In this document: positions 39,901 through 51,900 of the stretch, one piece after another | Position numbering within the stretch: the stretch's first letter is position 1 | Layout: each line of letters starts with the position of its first letter | Source of the DNA: Agriotes lineatus | Taxonomy: Eukaryota > Arthropoda > Insecta > Coleoptera > Elateridae | DNA length: 64,000 nt | Reading direction: 5' to 3' | NCBI GenBank assembly: GCA_940337035.1 | Contig: CALNHX010007459.1 | Coordinates: forward strand, 1 to 64,000 | Notes under the pieces: model-generated | Seen by the model: only the letters and a program-made list of their open reading frames with translations | Database searches by the model: none | What the model was told of the DNA's origin: nothing | Translations under genes and position numbers: made by a program

Positions 39901-42900
39901 TACTACGAAGTTGAAATTTGGGTGGAAGATTCAATTTGTTACGTAAGTTAGTGCTAAGAAGGGATTTTTAAAATTCTATCTCTAAGGGGGTGAAAAGGGG
40001 TAAAATGTGTGTTTACGAATTCCTCAATATCTTTTACACCCGATGAGATATCGACTTGGTGTTTGCTTGCAAAGATTTTCAATGCAAATTCCTAGAAACG
40101 TATTTCAGGATTTTGCCCTAATCAACCCCTAAATGTGCAAATATGGATTCGGGGTGAATTAAAGAACCCTTCGTATCTCCTATGTTTCTTTAGTAAGAAC
40201 ATTCTTATTTGGCATATAGATGTATTCTTAAAATATTTAAAAAGCGGTTGCAGGGATTTTGAAAAATTTGCCCGTAAGGGGGTGAAAAGGGGAAACTTTG
40301 TTTTCGCGAATTCCTCAATACCTCTTAGACACGATAATATATCGACTTGGTGTTTGCTTGCAAGGGTATCCAAGGTAAATGTCTAAAAACATATTTTAGG
40401 ATTTTGCCCTAATCGACCCTTAAAGGTGCAAATCTGCATTCGGCGTGAATTATAGAACCCCTTGTATCTCCTGTGATTGTTGAGTTAGAGTATTCTTTTT
40501 GTCATATAAATGAGTTTTTCAAACCTTTAGAAATGGGTTTTAAGGTTTTTTTAATTTTTCCCCTAAAGCGGTAAAAATGGAAAACTGAAAAGGGATAGGG
40601 GGTTAAAATTATTAATTATTTCCCATCTGGGTTCATTTCAGGATAAAACGGGCTAAGAGAATTTTTAGAAATTTTACCCCAAGGGGTGAAAACGGGTAAA
40701 CTGTGTCTTCACGAATTTCTCAATATCTCTTAGAATAAAATAGGAGAATTTCTGAAATTCCATCCCCCTGTGGTGGAAACGGGTATACTGCAATAATATA
40801 TGAATACAGCATTAATTTAATAAGTACATATATTTTTGATTGTATCCATTGTTATGCTAGTTTTATCAATCTATACAAGGGTAACGACAATTACATACAC
40901 ATTTCCAGAGAGTACGTGAAGAATAAAAGAATTAAGGAGAACATTTTTCGGAAGAATATTGTTTCCTTCTTACCTACAATATTGTTTTACAGCCTTTGTT
41001 AGTTTATCGTATTGAGTGAGGGGGGGGAGGTGGACGAGTGCAGAATTCATTTAAGATTTAGAAGAAACAAACATTTGTAGTCCGTACGAAGAACGGGAAT
41101 TTTGCTAGTTATTAATAATTGGAAACAATTATGTTGCTTTTGCAACAAGCAACAGCCTGTATCTAGATAACAGTTTGGTTAAGTACATATGTTCATATAG
41201 ACTTTTTGTTTTCTTTTGGCATGAGGAATCTACCGTTTCAGTTTGATTCACTAATTATGAATCACTCTGTATTATTATAGAAGTAATGTGTTAGTAACTA
41301 CTTGATGTTTTTACTTGTGTGTAGGTATACCTTTATAGCACATAAACAAGTGAATCATATAGTTAGTAATATATCATGTTATTTATTTTAAATAAATTAC
41401 AATTAGGTTTTAAGCACAGTTTAACGATGTATTAATCATCTACTATCGTTAGAGGGAATTTCTACATTTCTTACTAGATACATTCTGAATGCACATAAAC
41501 ATCTATAAATGCATTTGTGGACCTTTATTCCTGTGTCAATGTCGAGATCTTGAAGCATGTTTACCTTGTTCTGTATACTGACGTAGTCACACTTACATGC
41601 ATTTTTTTGCAGTTGACTGTGCTGTATGCCACCGTCAACAAGTTTACGACGCTGAATTTTTGCAGAAATGTGCGTTTAAGATAATTACTGTGCATCTGTA
41701 AAAACTGCGTCTGAAAATTTATGACTCGCTTGTAAGTTCCTAAACAATACTCTTGTCAACCATAATTGATTTTAAAGGAAGGAGAAAAGTAATTGCTACA
41801 AGTACATAGGTCAAGTTAAACGTTTTCTATTTTTATTCGAAAACTTTCCCACTATATTTTTTGTCGAGTTTTTGAGCAACGTTTTGTTATCACAATCTTA
41901 AAAAATATATCTGTGATCGTACACAAACATACTGCACTACAATTTAAAGAAATTTAAAGCATATTGTTGTATTAACGAAACTAATTAGAACCAGTTCTTT
42001 GATTGAGGAACGAACTGTATGCTACTAGGTCTATCGTAAGAATAACACTTCTGCTAATAAATTCCAATAAGAAAGTGACAGAATTTGATTAAGGCTGCAT
42101 ATCTCCTACTTGCATTTACATTTTAGAGCAGCCTTGGGTATTGTTAATGAAATGGAAACCAGTTTAACCGTAACACAAAATAAAAGGCGAGTGTCCCACT
42201 TTCCTAATTATGATTTATAAACGGAATGCAAGGTGCCGATGTGATTGCAATTGCACTTTACAACAACAAAAAATGCTGACGCAAAGTTGTATGAATGTAA
42301 TTATCGGCAATAATTATTTTCTTTTTGTTGACTCGTAAGTGTCATCATTTACAAACTAATCGACTGTTGCATAATGCACGTTGCCGATGCAGAGCTGACC
42401 TGCTGGCCTTAAAACGGCGTATCTCATTTTACACAAACGCAATATTTGTGTGTAATTAATGTGCATTTTAGAGAAGTGAACATGCACATTAGTTACACCG
42501 CCTTATGATAACTTATGCAACGCTGTGCTATTATAGACGTATAATTTCTGACTTGGGTTTTCTAGAAATTATATTCTAAAACAATTAAACGAATATTATT
42601 AAAGAATTTTGTAGAAATAATACCTACTACTCAAATTAGTTATTTTTTCTGGCCATCTAAACTAAACTAAAATAAATGCTCTAATTTAAATACGAAAAAA
42701 CCAGCAAGTGTCTAAGAATGTACAGCGTGTTTTAAAAATATATGTGCTTACATATAAGGTGATTTTCTACATCTAAACAAGAAAAACTATCTATCTAAGT
42801 ATATCTGCAACAGCTTAGCGTTCGATATATGAGTAAAAAGTGTTTTACTCAATTTTTTAATTAGTATTGCAAACATTTGACAAATAGTAACTTGAAATTT

Positions 42901-45900
42901 ACTGCTTTTTAATATACAACGTGAATTTTGTTTGATTGTGCTCATACAGATCAACTTCATTTAATTTCTTCGTTACTTAACTTAAAAGAAGTAGACACAA
43001 GATTACCTACTTATCTTTTCTATTTAGCTCTTCATTTTCAAATTATTATATACAATTATATTGATATATTTAAACCAAAGTTGGTTATTATCTTTTCTTC
43101 AACAGGTTATTTTTGGTTGGGTAAATTTCTATCCTTGCCCCACAGGAAATAAAACAGAGCGTACAAATAGAGTTGGAAGAGTATATATTGTTCAACAGCG
43201 GCAGTCAAACATGAATATTTGGAACAAGTTTTCTAGTAAACAAAAAAATAAAAGAAGCAGTGTTAAAATTCACACCTATTACAGATAGAATGTCAACTTT
43301 ATCAATATCCACGCCCCCACCGAAGAAAAGAAAGAGGACAAAAAAGATTTTTATGAAAACCTCGAGAATTGTTCTGACAAGTTACCGGACCAAGAAATTA
43401 TAATAACAGTGGGAGATTACAATGCAAAGCTAAACAAGGAAGATGCATACTACCCAAAAATTGGTAGATTCAGCAAATGCAAGTCAAACGAAAACGGAAG
43501 GAAGAATTGTCGCATTGTGAGCACGCACTTCCAACAAAAGGAAATATACAAAGAAACATAAAAGGCTCCAGATGGTAGGTCAGTGAACCAAATAGACCAC
43601 TTACTCATTCAAGAAGAAATTACAGAACATCAGGTCGCATAGGGGAGCCGATATGAGATCCGATCATTTCCTGGTGCGAGCAACAATTAGATATGAAAAT
43701 TTGATGACAATGAAGAGAAAGAAGCACGGGAAAAATGATAATATAGAAAAATTACTAGAACAAGAAACAAGAGCTAGATATCAAAATATAATTGGAGAAG
43801 AATTTGAAAAGAGAACGAAAGAACGAGGGGTCGAAAAAATGGGAAAATAATAAAACCGGTAGGGGAAGTCATAGGAAAGAAAAAGAGAAGGAATATAAAA
43901 AGATGGTGTAATAATAAATGCAGAATAGCTCGAGATAAAAGGCAAAAAGCAAGAGGAAAGATGCTTCAATTCGGATCGGCAGAGGACGAAGAAAACTACC
44001 GAAAGCAAAAGCGGCAAACAAACAATACAGGATGATTCACGAATAGTGTCTGATTTAGCGCCTTTATTCCTGCAACACAAATTACTCTCTCATAGAATAC
44101 TTCGCTGTTTTTCAATTTGAATAAAATTTTGTGAACATGAATTCAGAAAAATGAAACAAAAGTGACAATCAAATCATCAAATGTGTCAATCAAATTGTGT
44201 TGCAGAAAAAACGGCGCTAAATCAGACACTATTCGTGAATTACCCTGTATATACAGAAAAGAGAAAAGAGCTTTCCAAACACACAAGTTACAAGAGTTAG
44301 AAGATAGGCATAAAAATAAAAAATAAAGAACTTTTATCAATGCATCAAACCCACACGTAAGGGATACCAACAAAGACAATTATTCCGCAAGATAAAAACG
44401 GCAACCTGATAGAAGACGAAGCAGAGATAATAAAAAGATGGAAAGAGAACTTTGAGGAAGCCCTAAATGAAGAAACCGAAGGAAGAGAGGAAGACACAGT
44501 CTAAGAAGAGGAGATAAATAGCACAGTATGACTATTAGGACCGACAAGAGAACAAATACAAGTGGTAATAACAAAAATGAGAAATGGAAAGAGCCCGGGA
44601 GGAAACGCGATTGCAGGTAAGTATGGGGAAAAAGTGATGAACGACCAAGTATACAATTTATTTAAAGAGATATAGAGACAAAGAAAGATGCCTAATCGGT
44701 AGAAAGAAGTAGTTTTAATTCTGTTGTACAAAAAAAAGCGAAAAGATCCTATGTGAAAACTATAGAGGTATCGCGTTATTGGATGCAGTCTACAAAATAC
44801 TAGCCAAAGTGTGAGAAATAAACTTCAGGAATTCGCAGAGGAGGCAATGGGAGAGTATCATAGCGTTTTCAGAAAAAACCGGTCGGTAACCGACCAAATC
44901 TTCGCATTGAAAGAAATTCAAACCATTTGCTATAAATACAATATGAAAATTCATGCTATTTTCATTGACTTCAAAGAAGATTACGATTTAATAATCCAGG
45001 TGATGGAAGAATTAGAGATACCAGGCGAGATAATCCAGTTAGTAAAAGTAACTTTAACTGGCTCCTACAATATAGTGGCAAATGGGATGCTCTCAGAACC
45101 GTTCAACGTCAAGAAGGGCTTAAGACAAAGGGATCTGCTGTCCACGACACTTTGCAACCTAATACTAGAGAAAGTAATAAGAGAAAGTGGAAAAAATAAA
45201 ACAGGGAAGGTAACGAACAAGAGGCACCAGTGTCTAGCATATGCGGACGACGTCACACTGTTAGCAAGAACACCAAAGAATCTAAAGAAAATAACAAAGA
45301 ATCTGAAAGTAGCAGCGAGAAAAGCTGGTTTAATAATCACACTGGCAACAACATAATCAAAATAGATAGAGTTCAGAGTTATACTTACTCGATATTAAAA
45401 TCCAAAAGTGTATCGCGTAATACGAAAGCGAAGGTGTATAAAACGATATTGAGACCTACTGTTACTTACGGGTGTGAAACGTGGGTGATAAACTATGCAG
45501 ACAGGAAAAGCTAGAAGTGTGGGAACGGAAAATCCTAAGAAGAATCTGCGGAAGAAAGAGAGTAGCAGGAGGATGGGAAAGGAGAAGAAATGACGAGCTA
45601 AGACAGTTATATGGAGAAAAAAAGATAATGCAATTCGTGATCGCCAAACGAGTAAGATGGCTGGGTCATGTCGAGAGGTTGGGCTACACAGGAATACCGA
45701 AAGCAGTGTTCAAAATCAATATGGATGGAAGAATAGGACGGCCGAGAAAGAGATGGTTGGAAGCCATAAAAGAAAACCTGATAAAAGACATTGGGGAGAC
45801 AAAGCCAAAGACCACAAAGAGTGGAAGAAAATCGTACAGCTATGGGCCTAAATGGCCTGTGAAAGCTTTATGTTATAATTATCATATCGCGTGTTAAAAA

Positions 45901-48900
45901 AAAACCATTTAGGGTAGGTCTTGGAAAGAAAGATAGAAAATCTAGTCATGTCTTAACTTAAGTCTGTAGGTGAATGTGAGATTGCATTTTGTTTATGAAA
46001 ACATCTGTTACTGTGACAGGTAAAAGTTTACACTGCATTAAGTTTAATTGTATCAACCAAGAGGAAAATAAGATGGCATGTACACAACAACAACGTGTGT
46101 AATAATCATAACGGTCAATAAAAATTGATTTTGTTACAGTTTGTCCAAATTGAGGTGGCGCAGTCCAGGTATATGAATTATATAAGGGATTTGCCGTAGT
46201 TAATTGGCTTCGGAGCTTACCCTAGTCATTTGAGATTACGAAACCCCTTTACCTGCAGAACAGGTCAACATTTAGTTAGCAGAGGTTTTTCGCACAATTG
46301 ATATATTGAACATCAAGGAATCAAACAAAATCAACTAGATATTTACATATATTATTATAAGTACCTAGAACACAGCAATTTTTGTATATTATACAATTTA
46401 AATACAATAAAGTGTTATGCTATTTATTTAGAAAACGGTACAGAAATTAAGAAAAACAGTTATACTCAACCAAATGGCATTACTAACGACTCATTAGTTA
46501 CTATACAGTTGTTCGAAACACATTAATGCCTTATCATTCTTATCACGTATCAGCATACTCACCCTGATCTCTGTAAGCTAACGAGTGTATTATTTTAGTA
46601 CTAAAAACTGGGGCTCAATAATTTACCTAAATACGTGCAGATTTTTAAAAGTCGTCTCAACTGGTAAGTAGCATGTACAACCAGGGATTACATGTAAACA
46701 AAGTATCACTTACAGGAAACCCCGCTTATACCGTATACCTGGACTGCGCCACCTCAATTTGAACAAACTATAAGTGTTTCGTATATTTTTAGGTATCTTT
46801 CAAGGTCAAGATGTTATTTAGTTCTCTCTGACTTGGTAGTTCATTTGCATTAATGGGTATATCTCAAGTTACGGCAAACTTCAATTTGATCAAGACATGC
46901 TGCTAACGAGTTTTTTTTTGAAACCCACGATATACATTTTTATAGATGAAGAAGTTGTAAGATTGTTGTTAACCACTTCTGCATTTTGCCAAGCTTTGGG
47001 TATGCTTTCGCATATTAAAAAAATCTGTAAAAGACTTCCCTCGTCAACATTGTGACACTAAATAATTTTAAAAATCAAATTAAGTTAGGGATAAAAATAT
47101 CTTCACGTTTTTAATAAATTAAATACATTTTCAAATTAATAAAATGTATCCCGCTGGGGTTTGAACCCGCCGCATCTGTAGAGCGCCCCTACATAGAGAT
47201 CATATCTGCATCGATAAAGCCATCTACGCTACCAAACCGCTTTCAAATAAGTCCGGCGCGCGCCGCTCTTGAAAAGAACGCTGTTACTGTTGTAATGTTT
47301 TTACTCTTTTGTGACATTATCCTCTATCGGTTGAGTCTTATTTTCGGCAAATGTAAAACCTGACCTATGCGAAAGTTATTACTTACTTCTATTTCAAAAT
47401 TAATCCAAAAATAAACAAAATTTTATTTTTTAAGGTGCTCACCCTGTATATATTTGTATGAAATTGTACCGGGTTCATGCGAGGTAGATACATAATATGT
47501 ATGCAAAATATCGTCTTCCTCCGACAAATAGTTTTTGAGCTATACTGCCACCAGAGAGACAGAGGGTGTAAGAAAACCTCTTTTTCGTCATCTAGGGACC
47601 TTGAAACGTGAAGATTTGAAGAAATCTCGGAAGGTGATTTTTTGATGATTACAATACTTCCTTCGTCTTCCAGACGAGGGAAGTAATAAGTAATCTAGTA
47701 AAAACAATTGAAGTGGGAGAAACATATGCTAATCGTAACATTTTTATTATCATTAAAGTAACAAATGACCGTATCTAACGGTATTCTTAAATTAATATAT
47801 GTAGGAATAGGAAACAAAAGAGAAAACGTTCAAAATTAGTTTACGTCATTTATGTATCATGTTTTAAATGTTTTTTTTAAGTTATTCCAAGTAAAAGATC
47901 TTATCACTTCTTCATTTGAAGAAATGATTAAAGCAAACTGTACATTACTGTCAATAACAACGGTCAACAACAACGATCCACTGCAAATCTCTTATTCAGT
48001 TTTTAAGTAGTTAAAAAACACAAAGCTGGTGGGGATACCTATGATTTGTAGGCTGTATCTTATTTTTTAGGATAAGAAAATGTCCCTAAATAGGAGCCTC
48101 AGCTTTTCTAAATACTGTGTTACAAAATGTTATAGAAAACATGTTTATTGGTGGCACTCCAAACAGAAAAAATATTGTAGAAATTACAGAAAACTTTTAA
48201 AATAAATATAAATCGAATAATTATTATTCTAGCTTCTAAAGTCAAAATCGATGAAGATTTTATAACGGTCGGTGTTAACACTGAAAATCTAATTTATCGA
48301 TGGCAATAATCAGGCCTGTAGCCAGAAAGTAATGTTAGGGGGTGCTCTTGAGATTTCAGAAGGGCCAAATATGTTTTCATTAAAAACTTAAACTTTAATA
48401 TAGCTTTTATATACAGGCTATAACTTAACTATGTTAAAATATTTTATTATCTTAATTCTTAGCCAATTTTAAGAAAAAAAGTTTATATAAACAGGTGTGC
48501 TCAAAAATTCTTCGTTTTCCATATGTGAGGTGTTCAAGTTTTGTAATAAATATGATTTATATTTTTCTTATAATTTCGTTATTAGTGCAACCATTCCAAT
48601 CAAATTTGGTTCACAGTACACTGGGATAGGGCCCCTGAAAAAATGATATTATCAAACTTTACAATTTACCATAGGCGGAGATGTGGGTAATCAGCGTCAT
48701 AAATTTAACAAAAAAATAGGAACACACTGAAGAAAACTAAAAAGGACCCAATGTTAAGGTAAGCCATTTCATTCTAGACAAAAAGTATATCTTCGATTTT
48801 CTTGCTATCTCCTGTAATTTCTTGGTAAATTTGATATTTCTAATTTATTATGTAATGCATCAAGACAAAAAATCTTTTCTGGGTGGCTATTTCTTTTCTT

Positions 48901-51900
48901 GCCTTCAAATTTGAGATTTCTCGAATTGTAAGATATTCTTTTGCTATTTGTTAACCAATTTCTTCTTGAGTCAAAATTAATTGCGTTGTCTCGAAGTCCG
49001 CAAAAAGTTCGTGCCATAAATTTTAGGCAAGACCTCGAAAATGTCAAGTAATCTGCCGTCCTTATTCTAACTCCAGTATGTTGATTTAGCTACATGGAGC
49101 TGATGATTACTAAATAATTTGAAACACTGCCGGATATTACTACAGTTTTACGCTTTTTTTCTGAACAAAAAATATTGATTGATATTTTTTGCAAAAACTG
49201 TCAAACAAATTATAAAAATCAAGTCTACTAAGAAACTATGCAATATATAAAAAAAGTCGAAGAAATACTTTCTGTATAGAATTAAATAACTAACTGGATG
49301 CTGCTAACTTTTTTGGTTAAATATATGACACTGATTACCAATATCTCCGCCACTGGAGAATTTTAGAGCTTGCTAATATCACATTTTAAAGGGCCCTATT
49401 CAGGTGTACTGTGTACCAAATTTGGTTTAAATAGTTGCACTAATATCCTAAGTAAATTATAAGAAAAGGACTTGTGGAAGTAAGTATTGGATTCACCCCA
49501 AAAATTCTAAATTGAGTTTTCAACAGATCTTCACGTTTTAGACTCCCCTGAACCCAAAAAGCATGTTTTTGTTCATTGGTCTGTCTGTGTGTCTGTCTGT
49601 AAACAGAATATCTAAAAAATTAAAAGAAGTATGACGTTGAAACTTCAAATATAAGTTTTGTGTACTATCTAAATGCTGCTGCAAGCTTTTGAAGAAAATC
49701 GCATAACCGAAAATATGGTGTTTACTCTTGAGATTTTTCAGTTTTTTCAATTTTTTAAAAAACGGCTATAACGATTGTTTTCAAAATTTATATTTTTATT
49801 ACATTTTTAATGTGTATTGATGTGAGATAGGTGATTTTCCAGTTGAATACCTCTAAAATGGGTTTCTTAAAATTTTAGAGAAAATTGCTCTCTTGAACTA
49901 ACACCATTTTGTACGATTTCTGTACAATTTGTAATTATTGATTTTTTTTACTAATGCTCAAAAATTAAAAATCAAATGTAAAAAAAAGTTGTGTGCGTGT
50001 ATCACACCCGATATTTTTTCTAAAATTGCCTAAGGATTGATTACCCCTGAAATATTTTAACGAACTTAAGTTATATTTATTAGAAACATTCAGAAACAAC
50101 TAAAAATAAACATAAAAATTAAATTTCATTAAAATACTTATACATACTTAGGTATAGGATAAAAATAATAATAAAGTTACAATGGCGATTTTTTGTGTGC
50201 GGTCTTTCTCAAACGCAATTAGGATAAAAAAAATGTGCCATTCCCTAATTAATAAATTTTTTATTTTATTCGTTTTGGTACTCAGGCAACAGCCGTTAGG
50301 CCAATTATAGGCGTCGCTGTACATTTTATGGGGATTTCCAACCTCACTAACAACTGTCATGATGTTATTATGACATCCGGGACAGCCGTACCACGAGACG
50401 CCGAGGGAATCAGCCGTGGAACTCCCATCCAAGTTCTGACCAGAAAGAGCGTTGCTTAACTCTACTGATCGAACGTGGACGCTTGTTCAAGCTACACCAC
50501 CCGGGCCCTATATGGCATTCCTTTGGAGACAATTTATTTGAGTCAACGTAGAAAATGTGAATTTACATACTGCAGCGCTGCAAACAAAAGTGCCAAGAGA
50601 TTGCAAGTATCCTCAAAGGTCAACCGTTGATTATATTTATATTTCTTGAACAATCAGTCGACTTTCTTCCTCTCCCTTGTCGTTGACTATTTTTATTTTA
50701 CCTTTTCTTTTATTTTCTATAGATTTATTGAGAATTTTGACCTCTTCTATTGATGGAAGTTTTATTTTTAACAAGGATTCCAAATATTTCATTTAATTAA
50801 AATCCATTTCATCTTCAACCGAGAAACTAGCTTCCAACAACTGGGCGTGTCAGTGAACTTTATACTCATTTAGTCAATGTCAATTACTTGGTTAAACATT
50901 ATTTAGAAATGACGAATGAATATGAAATCAGCATCTGCAAATCTTTTTCCAACACGATCGGTCACAATGTGCTCTGAAGTTTCTTCATTGTTTTTCTTCT
51001 TCCCTTCGCTGTGGAAACAGTCTTCGTCTTCAATATGAAATTCAGTTTTTTACATTTCTATTATTACTTCAAGGGATTTTATAGCACCATTTTAAAGCTC
51101 AAATAAATTTGTCAAGCTGCATTTACGTGCTTGGAGAGCTTTGTTCGACGACTCTAAAGTATTTAAAGCATTTCTCAAAAAAATTGTGCAAAAGCGAGTC
51201 TCTGAATTTAATAACAACCATCAATGCAGTGGCCCGTACCACATGATCTCCATCAATTTCAGTATTGATTATTACATTTTGTAAAGCCTCTAGGATTTGT
51301 CAGTAGCTTTTGAAAACAATAATGGTCGCATTTAGATAGCCATTTCATCGTTGTTCTAAAAGCCGAGAGAGAGAGGGAGGGGGGGGGGGCATAATCCTCG
51401 TATAGAGCAGAAATGGTCGGTTTTCTGAGGAAAACATAGAGCATGCCACATTGATCAAGGAATTGGCGGAATTGCCTAATCTCTGAAACATAATTTATTG
51501 CTTTTAAAATAACGAGGTGCAATCTGTGATTGCAGCAATGCAAGTAAGGGATCATTCTGTTGGATTGTTCCCGTCTTAATGCTTGAATTCCTCTGTTACG
51601 ACAGTTCATAAGTAGCTGAAACACCGTTATAGCACTGGCTCAGAATTTTGGATATGTCTAGGCCATAGCCATCAAAAACTTTTAGTGTCAAACCTGTAGG
51701 TAAAAGTGCATCTAGTTTTAGTACATGTTTTGATTGTTAGAATCGACATTTTAATAATTTTAGTGATATGATGATTTGAGAAAATTAATGAAACTAAATC
51801 ACGTTAGTTTGAATTTGATTCGATAAGAAGTTTTTGAATTGTGAAGAAAATCCAAAAATAAAAACTCAAGTTCTCCCTAGATGGTAGCTGTGTGGCCATA

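Larger units (their letters stand above)
35761..41108 (+). mobile_element. Helitron, nonautonomous, carrying nested elements
   Basis: Starts TCTATCTATCATATAAATAA and ends TTTTGCTAG, inserted between A (35760) and T (41109) without duplication, as Helitrons do. Near the 3' end CCGT (41082-41085), loop ACGAAGA and ACGG (41093-41096) form a short hairpin 8 bases before CTAG, with the ACGAAG loop seen in other insect Helitrons. Contents in order: a 5' segment, a GC-rich minisatellite, a nested hAT pair, a mariner-type MITE, and about 290-bp tandem repeats. Without the nested elements it is about 3.3 kb. No Rep or helicase frame is visible. Confidence 0.7.
35335..41269. mobile_element. Palindromic Tc1/mariner-type MITE split by later insertions
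   Basis: The left arm 35335-35479 and right arm 41109-41269 are inverted copies (CAGGGTGATTCATAATTA against TAATTATGAATCACTCTG; shared AATTGTTTCCAATTATTAAT), flanked by TA at 35333-35334 and 41270-41271. Removing the two younger insertions (with one TA) restores a continuous palindrome with the arms meeting in TTATTAATAA, TA, TTATTAATAA. The original element was about 308 bp. Confidence 0.85.
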
